Shown here: positions 33,701 to 43,424 of the stretch, piece by piece
Layout of the letters: each line of letters begins with the position of its first letter
Position numbering within the stretch: position 1 is the first letter of the stretch
NCBI GenBank assembly: GCA_963575745.1
Contig: CAUYUJ010003381.1
Coordinates: 488,727-552,726, forward strand
Direction: 5' to 3'
DNA from: Prorocentrum cordatum
Taxonomy: Eukaryota > Sar > Dinophyceae > Prorocentrales > Prorocentraceae
DNA length: 64,000 bases
Notes under the pieces: model-generated
The model's input: the letters and a program-made list of their open reading frames with translations, nothing else
Database searches by the model: none
What the model was told of the DNA's origin: nothing
Made by a program: the position numbers and the translations under genes

Positions 33701-36700
33701 CAAACCAAGATAATGCAAGCCTGATTCCACGCGCCCCACTTGACCTGCGCAGGTCGGTGGATCCAGGGACTTGCAGCTACTCGCCCATGTGGGCCGGACA
33801 AGCTGCACGAGGGAGACATCTGGCTGGTGTTTGATGGAGGGGTTTCTGGAAACCGCTCGGTCATTCTGAATTGCTTCATGGACACCGAGGGGAGGATGAT
33901 GCCGAAATCTGTGAAGAACTTGCACATCCACTACTCCGAGAGTGCAATGGAATCGAGATATGCACGTCTGCGGGACCAGGGGGGACACTGAAGATGAGGG
34001 GGATGTCCGACGAGGTGGCCCCCGGTAAATGCGATCCCCCCCATGTTTTGCCCAGGACATTGAGAATCTGACCGCCCGAGGGCCCGCGAGGGGAAGGGAT
34101 ATGATGAGGATAGGGGGGAGGTAGAGGAGGGGGAGGAGACAGGGACACAGGAGGCGGTGGAGAAGGATGATCATATCGTACTGTATGATGTTTCCCAGGA
34201 CAACGTGAGCCTCGATCAACTTGAAACTGTTTTTGTCGTGACTGGCGAGCCCTGGATGCCGCAGAAAAAGCCGAGGAAGCATTTCGAGAGCTGCGCGACG
34301 GCAGGGACCATCATAGGTCCTGTGGGGGTCCCCACGGCGGATACTCAGTGGTTGATGACCCTCGGCGAGAAGAAACTTCTATATGGATCCATGATGATGG
34401 AAGTCGGTGGGAAGACCCCAGACATGGAGGTTGGGAGCGTGAAGAAGCGGAAGCGCCACGAGGCCGAGTACGAACCTGTGACTTTCCATTCGATGCTGGA
34501 TATCATTCCAGCGGAGCTGCTTCACAGCTATCTTATGGTTTTGCCAAGCCGACTGTCCCCCACTGGATCATCCCTCCTCCTCCGCGTCGTCAACCTCGTT
34601 ATCCTCCTCCTCCTCCTTCTCCTCCTCTTCCCCCTTCTCCTCCTCCTCCCTGCCGCCCCAGCCTTCTTATCCCAGCCCCCCCCTCGCCGGCCCTCCTCTT
34701 CCACTCGCTCCCTTCTCCCAGTCCTTTCCCCTCGTCGTTCCTGCTGTTCCTTGTCCTCCTGCCCTCCCCCTCCTGCTCCTCCCCCCTGCCCTCTCTTGCC
34801 CTGGGGGCCGGCGCAGGCTGCGCGGCGCTGCGCGCCGGCGCCGCGTGGGCGTCGGCTGGCGCTGCCTGGCCGATGACGAGGATGGAGAGAGGAGCAGAGG
34901 TTTGAGAGCAGAATCCCTACCTAGGATCTGTCTAGAAGGGTTCTTACTTTATGCTTTTAAAGGGGTCGGGCAGTGGGGCTCGCCCTGGGCGGTTCCCCCG
35001 GCATCCGCCCCGTGGTTCCCCCAGTTACGTCCCCCTAGCTTAGCGTTGCTTATCTCACAATAGCTAAGCCTAGTTAGACTTCGCTTAGCTTAGCTTATCT
35101 TAGCCTAGCCTAGCTTAGCTTAGCTTAGCTTACCCTAACCTAGCTTCGCTTAACTTAGCTTAGCTCAGCTTAGTATAGCACAACATTCGCATAGCATAAC
35201 ATAGCATAGCATAGCGTAGCATAGCGCATTATAGCATAGCGCCCCGCATATCATAGCGCAACATAGCATAGCATAATATAGCATAGCATAGTGTAGCATA
35301 GCGCAGCTTATCATAGCATATCATAGCATGGTTGAGCGCAGCGCAGCACAGCCTAACCTATCATAGCATAATATCGCATATCATACCATAACATAGCATA
35401 GCACAGCATATCATAACATATCATATCATAGATCAGCATATCATCGCATAGTGTAGCAGATCGCATCATATCATAACATAGCATGTCATACCATATCATA
35501 GTGCATCATAACATCTCATAACATACCTAGCATATCATAGCATAGCGCAGCGTAGCATATCATAGCATATCATAAAACACCAAATCATATCATAGCATAT
35601 CATAGCATGGTATAGCGCAACATCGTATAGCATAGCATAGCCTGGTATAACATAGCGCAGCCTGGCATACCCTCGCATATCATCGCATAGCGCAGCACAG
35701 CGCAGCATAGCGCAGCATACCATATCATAGCATAGCTTAGCATAGCGCAGCATATCATAGCATATCATAGCATCAATACAAAGGCAAGCCAACAGCAGCA
35801 GCAACGCAAAGCACAACAAGCGCAACTTGAAGCACCGCAAACGCAAAACGCAAAGCAAAGGAAATGCACAGCAAACGCAATGTGCGACAGGTGCTGAGCT
35901 ATATGCTCCAACTCCTAGGTAGGGTCGCACTGTGATAATTAATGGTTGACGCTTCGCGTATCCCCAACAGCCCATCAAGAATGTGTTGCCAGTTTTCTTG
36001 AGGCCTCTTTGGGGGCTATATTCAGCAATGTTTGGCTATTGGCTGAGGCTATCTTGAGCCATGCTCGGCCATCTGGGGCAATTTTGATGCTGCCTTGAGG
36101 CATTTGGGAGGTCTGTTGGAGAATATATTGAGCCATGCTTGGCTATCTTAGGCAATTTTGAAAAATATAGTTTTCATATCTAGGGCCACCTTGGCGCCAT
36201 ATTGGGACAAACAGGGCAGGGTGGATGGTCTTTGGAGAGAGAATGGGAGGCCTGTTGGGGTCATCGTGGACCCCATAGCCCAAAAAGAGGGGAGCCCACA
36301 ATAGCATCGCCCCCTTGGAGGCTCTCAAATGGCATCGTGGGGCCCTCTTGGAGCGCTCTAGGGCGCCTTGGGCGATCTTGGGGCCGTATTCGGCTTTCTT
36401 AGGGGCCCTCTTGGGCATCTTTTAGGCCATCTTGGGGCCGTCTTGATGCGCCCAAAGCCCATCGTACGCGAATATACGATATCATTGATTTTCTGTAAGC
36501 TTTTGAAGGGGTTGGGCATCTTGGAGGGCGCTGTGGAGGACTCCTAGGGCACTTGGGTCGTTTTGGGGCTGTCTTGGAGCCTCTTGGGGGTATGTCAGAG
36601 GCTATCTTGACGCATCTTGAAGTAGCATGGGCCATCTTGGAGGCCATCTTGCGACTTTGAAGCCCTCTTTGAGCCTTCCTGGGCCATCTTGGACGCTGCG

Positions 36701-37334
36701 GCACTTCCGCCCCCCCCAAAGACCGGGGGGGGGAGGTGGGGCCCCGGGGGGATGGGTAGAGAGAAGAAAGAAACGCGCCATCCCACCTAAGCCCGGAGGG
36801 CTGGTGGGATTGGGGCCGGGCGCCTCCATGAGGCTGGCGTACCCATGCAAAGCTGTGATCGACCTGTGCCCTGCAAGCCCAGAGTGGGCGTTGAAGTGCA
36901 TTGAGCTCGGGATCCCATACCTTGGAGTGTGCTACACTGAGCACCACGTGAGCATGTACAACAACATCCTGGCGCACCGGGTGTTTCTGCGGTTCACAGA
37001 GGAGTCGCATTCCTTCTACAACACGAAGGCCGCGGCCCTCATCAAGGGCAACTCCAAGAAGAAGGGCGAGGGCCATGGCGACGGCGAGGAGGAGCCTGAG
37101 GAGGAGGATCCGGACCCAGACGCAGAGGAGCCTGGCCCCAGCGGCAAGAAGACTGGCAACAAGACGGGCAGCGGCCGCGGCCGCGGTGGCGGCCGCGGCC
37201 GCGGCGGCCGCAAGGGCAAGGCGAGCAAGCAGGGCACCGGCAGCAAGGGCGACACGGAGCGCGAGGATCTCATGCGCCGCCTCGAGGAGCTCGGGGGCGA
37301 GTCCCCCCCGGACAGCGCTGGTGAGGAAGAGTAG
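30754..37334 (+). CDS. Six-exon gene of unknown function, GR-rich tail
   Basis: Proposed exons: 30754-31251, 31506 to ~31715, ~31966-33288, 33753 to ~33980, 34151 to ~34550 and ~36840-37334 (TAG). The joins 31251/31506 (AGG|GTCAGT to CGCCAG, phase 0) and 33288/33753 (CCAG|GTTTTG to GCGCAG, phase 1) keep the frame. The N-terminus is basic Lys/Ala/Pro (MAKRSAPKPAAGKAKAVPK). Exon three (about 440 residues) is mostly helical with a Lys/Glu coiled-coil-like section (EVLEKKWKMFEKLNSLDDQS). The last exon reads AVIDLCPASPEWALKCIELG, which faintly recalls a SAM-binding loop, then an acidic stretch and a Gly/Arg tail (GRGRGGGRGRGGRKG) typical of RNA- or chromatin-binding proteins. I do not recognise the family. 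Introns are CTC/GGA-rich; the last (about 2.3 kb) consists largely of two repeat elements. Confidence 0.5.
34916..35941 (+). mobile_element. AGC-satellite cassette, copy 6 (+), intronic
   Basis: Complete forward cassette. End A (34916-35034) has TGTCTAGAAGGGTTCTTAC, AAAGGGGTCGGGCAGTGG and TTCCCCCGGCATCCGCC. The interior is TTAGCTTAGC grading into TAGCATATCATAGC satellite (35035-35780) and a GCAAAGC zone. End B (35905-35941) has GCTCCAACTCCTAGGTAGGG and TCGCACTGTGATAATTA. It lies within the last intron of the 30.75-37.3 kb gene, in sense orientation. Confidence 0.7.
35946..36813 (+). mobile_element. TTGGGGCC-rich element T, copy 2, intronic
   Basis: Begins TTGACGCTTCGCGTATCCCC just after the AGC cassette and ends with GGGTAGAGAGAAGAAA and CCACCTAAGCCC with GGCTGGTGGGATTGG. 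The degenerate GCCATCTTGGGGCC interior parallels 16062-16890, including the CTCTCAAATGGCAT block. It fills the rest of the host intron up to the last exon. Confidence 0.6.
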
Positions 37335-38371
37335 GTAGGCACAGGTGCCCGTGCGCTGCAGCAAATGCGAGGGGGATAAGGGGGAGGATCAGGATGAGAA
37401 TGGAAGATGAGGCGGGAGATAACGAGAAAGAGGAGGATAATGAGAGGGAAGATGATGATGACAGGGGGAATGTAGATGAGGAGAAGGAAGAGTACGATGA
37501 GGACGACCGACGCATTTCTGCAGCGAGATGCATTCAGCACGCGAACCAGCTATCTTGTCAAAAGTTTGAAGCATGCCGTGGCGGTTTTCATGCCACCATA
37601 TCCCAACTCCCCCTGCTCCTCCTGCTCCTCCTGCTCATCCTCCTCCTTCATCTTTTTCCATCCCTTCTCGGCCTTCCCGGCCTGCTCGTCCTTGTCCCTT
37701 CCCCAGCACACCTTTGTATTTTCCATTTGAATAGGCTCCTGTGGGAGCCCTGAGTCTCTTGTGCAGACCCCCCAGAGGTACTGCGCTGTAGGTTCCGCGC
37801 CCTTTTGCCGGGCTTTGGCCTGTTGCCTCAGTGCGATGATTTATAGATATCGTCATGTTGCCAGGGTTCTCAAGAATTGCTTGTGGCAGCCTGCATGACA
37901 CAGCTCGTTTCGCGTGCACGCTAGGTCCCTTGAGTATTTCGTCTGACGACGCTTGCGCCCGTGGAAATGTCACCGTGTTTGGGCCTTAGTATGCCACGTT
38001 GCACCTTGCATCTCTTGGGAGTGCATGGCATAATATACATACGATTGCGCATCAAACCACGCCACATCATGCCGCAGTAAATCAGAGCATCGCATAGTAC
38101 GCAATATTCTACACAGCAAAGCATTGCATAGCATAGCGCGCTACATTGCTCTGGGTCTGAACCAACATCTATTCAACAACATGCGACGACCCGTAAACCT
38201 TAGGAAACAGACAAGGCATAGGATGATGAAGGAAGGAATCGTAGGATAACAGTGTCGACAACGAAACTCACGACCCCCCCCCCTTCACCCCACCATGCCC
38301 CTCCAGGCAACGCTGTCATCATCGTTTGTCGTTGGCAGTTTGATATTTGCTTGAATTGCAGTGGTCACCAT
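37335..38371. other. Intergenic, purine and pyrimidine tracts
   Basis: GGA/GAT-rich purine patch (37370-37510) and CTC patch (37605-37690), then unique sequence with a few AGCATAGC units (38095-38145). No gene is recognised. Confidence 0.45.
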
Positions 38372-38392
38372 GCGTAGCCTGTCTGGCCCAAG
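38372..38392 (+). other. Degenerate relic spliced leader
   Basis: GCGTAGCCTGTCTGGCCCAA plus G matches DinoSL at 16 of 21 positions, including GTAGCC, TGGC and CAAG in register. It lies 53 bp upstream of the second methyltransferase start. Taken alone the match is weak; its position parallels the clear relic before the first methyltransferase. Confidence 0.5.
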
Positions 38393-38445
38393 ATTGAGCA
38401 CGCGTGTGATGGGATTTTCTGCTTACAGGATTTGGCTTACTTCGA
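38393..38445 (+). promoter_or_regulatory. Candidate trans-splice acceptor
   Basis: GATTTTCTGCTTACAG (38413-38428) is a good polypyrimidine-AG acceptor 17 bp before the ATG. It could receive a fresh spliced leader in the current transcript. Confidence 0.35.
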
Positions 38446-39549
38446 ATGGGGAAATGTCGCAAGTCAGAGCAGGAGCGGTTGCGCAACCTCAGCATCTCAG
38501 AACTGCAAGCACTGGTGAGGCGTCGTGAGGACAGGCTTCGACAACAGAGAGCGTCGTCTTCTACTCCGGGTGCCCAACCTGCGTCCAGCAGGGATCTCAC
38601 CATAGGCAGTGCGTTTACTGGATGGGCGGCTGAAGCGCAGGCGCTCAAACAGCTTCAGGCCCCTTGCGTGCATGAGTTTGGATGCGACAAATTGACAGCC
38701 AGCCACAGGTTTTGCACCGCCAACTTCCATTACAAGAAGTGGTTCTCGAATGTGTTCGAAGATTTCAAGGGCGCAGTATCAGCTGAAATCTTCTGCGCTG
38801 GATTCCCGTGCCAGCCGTACTCGCAGGATGGGCGGCGCGAGGGGGGGCATGACAGCAGATCCAACGTGTTGATCCCAGTTCTCGAGTACATCCGGACACG
38901 TCGTCCTCGCACTTGTGTCCTGGAAAACGTCAAGGGGTTCATGACAGATACCTTCCAGGACATCCGCCAGGCCATGGTGGTAACCATCGAGAAGGCTGGG
39001 TATCACGTTCACATGAAGGTCTTGGACAGCCTCAACTACGGCGTGCCCCAGCATCGCGAACGTGTGTACATCGTGTGCTTGCGTTCTGACCTCCCTAGGT
39101 GCGACGCGTTCGAGTGGCCAGAGGAGCTCCGGACGCCACCTCTGCGATCGTTCTTAGACAGGGGGGTGCGAGTGCGCATCACGAAGCCCACCCAGGAGCG
39201 CATCAAGCGTGCCATCGAGAAGCTCGTCACAGACCAGCCGAACGTGAACACGCGTGCTACTGACGTCATTGTGGATGCGCAGAATGGCCGCACGAAGCCG
39301 GTGTACATGGTCGGGGCTTGCCCGACGATAACGAGAAGTAGGGGCGGGTGCGTCAGGGGCTACATGAACGTGCGGACCATGGCGTTCCTCAGCATCAGGA
39401 GCATCGTTCGCCTGCAGGGCAGCAACATGAGTGAATTCGACTTCAGTGGCCTCTCGCGTGCGCAGATTGGCCACTTGGCAGGCAACGCCATGACGGTGTC
39501 AGTGATGAGGGCACTTTTGCCCAAGGTGATTCAGGCGCAGGCTCACTAG
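38446..39549 (+). CDS. C5 cytosine DNA methyltransferase (retrocopy 2)
   Basis: Intron-less 367-residue paralogue of the enzyme at 14.5 kb, methylating cytosine C5 with S-adenosylmethionine. Motifs: SAM loop IGSAFTGW (53-60), FCAGFPCQPY with catalytic Cys122 (116-125), LENV (159-162), QHRER (202-206), CPTITRSRG (292-300), and HLAGNAM (343-349). It has about 35 extra N-terminal residues forming a charged Arg/Gln/Glu helix (QERLRNLSISELQALVRRRE), absent from copy 1. The start is supported by the shared MGK opening. Both copies lie on the same strand and lack introns. Divergence between them is substantial, so they are separate insertions or an old pair, not a recent tandem duplication. A run of eight A residues at 39575-39582 might be a remnant of a poly(A) tail, but is short. 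Confidence 0.93.
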   Translation: MGKCRKSEQERLRNLSISELQALVRRREDRLRQQRASSSTPGAQPASSRDLTIGSAFTGWAAEAQALKQLQAPCVHEFGCDKLTASHRFCTANFHYKKWFSNVFEDFKGAVSAEIFCAGFPCQPYSQDGRREGGHDSRSNVLIPVLEYIRTRRPRTCVLENVKGFMTDTFQDIRQAMVVTIEKAGYHVHMKVLDSLNYGVPQHRERVYIVCLRSDLPRCDAFEWPEELRTPPLRSFLDRGVRVRITKPTQERIKRAIEKLVTDQPNVNTRATDVIVDAQNGRTKPVYMVGACPTITRSRGGCVRGYMNVRTMAFLSIRSIVRLQGSNMSEFDFSGLSRAQIGHLAGNAMTVSVMRALLPKVIQAQAH

Positions 39550-39589
39550 AGAGACGTGCGCTGTGCATGTGGCAGAAAAAAAGTGCCCT

Positions 39590-39868
39590 CCGCATTTCCT
39601 CCACCCATGGTCTTCTTCCTCCTCCTCCCCCTGTTCTTCCTTTCTCATTTTGCTCCTCCTTGTCCTCGCCATTCTCCCCGTCCTAGCCCTTGTCTCTGTG
39701 TTTCTCCTTCTCCCCCCCCCCCTTTTCGCCTTGTCCTTTCCTACTTCGTGCCCCTCCGCCTCAGAGCCCCCCCCCTCCCCGGAGCCTGCGGGGCGCTGGC
39801 GCCGGGCCGCCGGGCAGAGGCCTGTCGGCGGGCCGGGGGGGGGAGCCAGCGTCGGCCGAATGGCCCTA
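39590..39868. other. Pyrimidine-rich 3' flank
   Basis: CTCCTC-type sequence (39595-39780) and a GC-rich stretch with a G run. No gene. Confidence 0.5.
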
Positions 39869-40622
39869 CCCCAGTGCGACCCTATCTAGGAGTCGGATCC
39901 CCTAGGAAAGCAGCATTAGTAGTAACAGTAAAGCTAAGCTAAAGCTAAGCGAAAGCTAAGCTAAAGCTAAACTAAAACTAAGCTAAAGCTACGCTAAAGC
40001 TACGCTAACGCTAAGCTAAAGCTAAAGCTAAAGCTAAGTTTAAGCTAGAGCTAAACCTAAACTAAATCTAAGCTACAATTAAACTAAATCCAAGTTTGAG
40101 CTAAGCTAAAGCTAACGCTAAGCTAACGCTAAACTAATGCTAAGCTAATGCCAAGCTAGCGCTAAGATAACGCTAAGCTAAAGCTAAGCTCAATCTAAGC
40201 TAAACCTAAGCTAAAGCTAAGCTCGATCTAAGCTAAGGTAAGCTAAATATAATATACATCTGAATTCAAGCTAAGCTAAAGCTAAGGTAAAGCAAAGCTA
40301 ACGCTAAGCTACAGCTAAGCTAAACTTAGTCCAAAGCTAAACTACAGCTAAGCTATAGCTCAGCTAAAGCTAAGCTAAAGCCCAGCTAAAGCTCAGCTAA
40401 AGCTAAGCTAAAGCTAAGCTAAAGCTAAGCTAAAGCTAAGCTAGAAACTAAGCTAAAGCTAAGCTAAAGCGAAGCTAACGCTAAAGCTAAGGCCAGCTGA
40501 AGCTCCCAGGGGACTGGGGGAATCGCTCCCAGGTGATGCCGGGGGAACCGCCCAAGGCGGGGTCCACTGCCTGGCCCTTCAAGCATACAGGGTAAGAACC
40601 CTTCTAGGCAAAGCCTATGTAT
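39869..40622 (-). mobile_element. AGC-satellite cassette, copy 7 (-)
   Basis: End B TACCCCAGTGCGACC and CCCTAGGAAAGCAGCATTAG (39869-39920), AGCTAAAGCTA satellite (39925-40498), end A (40500-40622) with GGGGGAACCGCCC and GGTAAGAACCCTTCTAGGC. The interior is one of the most regular 11-bp arrays in the window. Confidence 0.7.
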
Positions 40623-40744
40623 GGAATAAGGAAAGAAATGGAAGGAGAGGGGAATGGGGAAATGAGAGTGACAAACGCGATCAGCGGGTGAAGGGGCGAG
40701 GCGACGAGGGGGGCGGCGACAGGGAGAAATACGCAGAAGAGGGA

Positions 40745-40748
40745 GAGA

Positions 40749-40794
<46 letters not shown>

Positions 40795-40795
40795 A
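40745..40795. repeat. GA microsatellite
   Basis: About 22 uninterrupted GA units. Confidence 0.95.
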
Positions 40796-41123
40796 AACAA
40801 AAGAAATAACAATAGAGAGAGATAGACTCAACAAGCAGAAATAATGTATAGGACAAGGGTTAGACATAGCATCCAGAGGGCGTGGCGATGGGTCTTGGGG
40901 GGAGCTGTGACAACCCAAGCCGTGCCCTGATACCGAACCAATCGACGAAGATAATGCGTTCTGACCACGTATGCGCTGTGCAAGCCATGGCGACGATGCA
41001 TCGCGAACGAATCCTAAGTCCAGCTTCGCACTGAAAACTCCAGGGGGGCACGTGGTTTCAAAACGGTTTAGCGCCCCAAATACCCCAACATTCTAAACAA
41101 CACCCAGATAAACACCCCAGCGC

Positions 41124-41146
41124 CCGTAGCCATTTATTGGCTCAAG
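41124..41146 (+). other. Relic spliced leader with 2-bp insertion
   Basis: CCGTAGCCATTT-AT-TGGCTCAAG: identical to DinoSL except for two inserted bases. It lies 42 bp upstream of the WW-domain gene's ATG, marking that gene as a reinserted mRNA. Confidence 0.88.
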
Positions 41147-41188
41147 TTGTTCTGGCTTTGCTTTCGCGCGAGACCGCTCTTTGCAGAG

Positions 41189-41752
41189 ATGCCAGACGCT
41201 TCCACGCAGGTTTCACCAGAGGACTTCACAAACCTGCGAAGTGCGATTCGTGGGACCGCAGGCGCTCCAGCACCGCCGGCAGCGCAGGACTCGGACCCAG
41301 CAGCACCGGGACCAGCAACGCTAGGGCCAGCAGCAGCTGCAGCAGCAGCACCAGCTCATGCACCAGCAGGGCCACCGCCGTCTCTCTTCTTGGGGGCCAT
41401 GCCGAAGGGGCCGCCAAAGTCAGCAGGACCGTCATCGGGGAGTTCGTCAGGGTATACCCCATACCCCTTTGGGGTAGATGGCCAGACAGCGTTGGCCAAA
41501 GCGCGTGCCGGTGGCATTGTGTATGAGGAGCACACCCACAACGTGCTGGTGTCCCCGGTCGCCCTGACCGAGTCCGAGATGAACTTAGGCCCTCAATGGG
41601 CTCACCACGCGTTTCTCACTTTCTCTGATGCCGTGGCTGGGTGGCAGACTTTTTACACAACTGATTATGAGCACTATTGGTTTCATAATTATTTGACTGG
41701 TGAGGTCAGCTGGGATCCACCTGCGCCCACAGTCGATCTCACTGAGTCTTAG
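41189..41752 (+). CDS. WW-domain protein (retrogene)
   Basis: Intron-less 187-residue protein. The N-terminal half is Ala/Pro-rich and probably disordered. The C-terminus carries a WW-type fold: Trp152, the YWFHN aromatic patch at 163-167, Thr170, Trp175 and Pro177-178 (GEVSWDPP). WW domains bind proline-rich ligands and are common in splicing and transcription adaptors. The first Trp is followed by a slightly long loop, so the domain is somewhat atypical. The start at 41189 is the first ATG after the relic leader; the frame is open upstream but through the leader itself. The complete frame with stop suggests it could still be expressed; no acceptor or poly(A) remnant is obvious. Confidence 0.7.
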   Translation: MPDASTQVSPEDFTNLRSAIRGTAGAPAPPAAQDSDPAAPGPATLGPAAAAAAAPAHAPAGPPPSLFLGAMPKGPPKSAGPSSGSSSGYTPYPFGVDGQTALAKARAGGIVYEEHTHNVLVSPVALTESEMNLGPQWAHHAFLTFSDAVAGWQTFYTTDYEHYWFHNYLTGEVSWDPPAPTVDLTES

Positions 41753-41759
41753 GTGCTCT

Positions 41760-43420
41760 GGCCTGTCTCTCCCTCTTTCTCTATGTCACCAACCTCCCCT
41801 GCCATTCCTCGCCCTTGCCTCTCCATTCTTCTCCACCAACCAGTCCTCCTCCAAATCCTCTTCCTCGAATGCATCCTCCACCCGCCTCTGTTTGCCCGCG
41901 CTGTCTCAGCAGCCAGTTCCGCTTTCGCCGTGGCATTTTGATTTCGCTCGTGCGGCGTGTGACGCTAAAGGAATCGTCTTTTTGGCCATCAAGATGCCTC
42001 CCAAAGCGAGGTGATCGCGCGCCCCAAGGTGGTTGCGCTTTAATCGCGTATCGGGTCGACCGACGCCGTCGTCAAAATCGGCATCGCTCGCCATCGCAAC
42101 CATCATCGACATCTTCGTCATCAGCGTTGTCGCCATTGTTGCCGTCGATCGCAGCCACCGTCATCGATGATCATCGTTATCATCAGCGTCGATCGCCATC
42201 GCCTCCGTCGTGCGTGCGGGGGAATGTCTCGTCGCACCTCGCAGCCACGGCTGGAGTCAGCTCGAAATTTGGCGCGGCCTTGATGGGCGTTGGACGCAGC
42301 TTGAGGCTGGCGCGTACGTGGATCGCTAAAGGGCGAGACAGAGAGAATGATCAGGGTGACGAGAATGGCAAGGAACATGGGGATAGGAGTGAGGATGGCG
42401 TGGAGGAGGGGGGGGGCAGTGGCACAGAGCAGGTGAAGGAGGAGAAGGTGGAGGAGGGGGAGGAGGCGGAGGGAAAGGTAAGACGGGGAAGAAAGATGGA
42501 GATATGTGGGATCCTCCTCTCCATCTCCTGCTCGTCCTTTTCACTATCCTTCTCCCTCGTCTTCTCTTCTGTTTCCTCTTCCTCCTTCGCCTTCTCCCTG
42601 TCCTTGCTCCTTCTGCCGCTGCTTCTCCCCCTCCCCGTCCCTCTCCTGCTTCTCCCTCTCCTCCTCTTCCTCCTCCCCCTCCCCCCCTTCCTGCCCCCCC
42701 CCCTCGCCAAGGCCTGCGCTGGCGCCGCCGGTGGCGGCTGCAGCGGCCGCTCAGCGGCGGCTGGCCCCGCCGTGGCCCGGGCTGGGTCCCGGGTCCCAGA
42801 TCCTGGGTCCTGGGGCCCCTGGTGCCCTGGAGGCCCTTTCGGTCCTGGATTTTTTGCGCCCCCAGGTCCTGGGGTTCCTGGACCAGGGCCCCGGGGGCAG
42901 ACGGAGAAGAAGGATAACGAGGTGGGGAACTAGGGAAACAAATAATGATCAGGAGGATGAGGATGAGTTCAAATGCGATGCTAACTGGGTGGAGTAGCAG
43001 AAGAGGGAAGAGGTAGATGGGCATGGAGGAGGATGACAAGGATGAGGACGGAAGATGTTGGTGAGTTGGAGGAAAAGGAGAAAGAGGAGAAGGAGGAGCA
43101 AGAGGGATAAAGAGGACCATGAGGATGTTCATAATGATGCGGAGAAGGGGGAAGGAGGACAATGGGGAAAAGAAAAAGGGGGGATGAGTCCTTCTCTACC
43201 TCTCTCCTCCGCCTCCTCCTCCTCCTCCTCCTTCTCCTCATCGTTATCCTCCTCCACCTCCTCCTCCCTCTCCTCCTCCTCCTCCTCCCCCTCCTCCTTC
43301 TTCTGCTGCTGCTGCTGCTGCTGCTCCTCCTCCTCCTCCTCCCCCCCTCCTCCTCCCCCTTCGCCCCCTCGAAGCTGAGCCTTAAGAAGGCCCAGGATAC
43401 GTGCAGGGCAAGTCTCATCG
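41760..43420. other. Low-complexity region, no gene supported
   Basis: CTCC tracts (41760-41890), TCGTCATCG-rich part (42055-42200), GGA tract (42340-42500), CTC tracts (42510-42710), CCTGGGTCC imperfect repeats (42780-42900), GGA (43015-43190) and CTC (43195-43370) including a CTG run at 43302-43322. Long frames here are composed of repeat translation. Confidence 0.6.
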
Positions 43421-43424
43421 ATCA

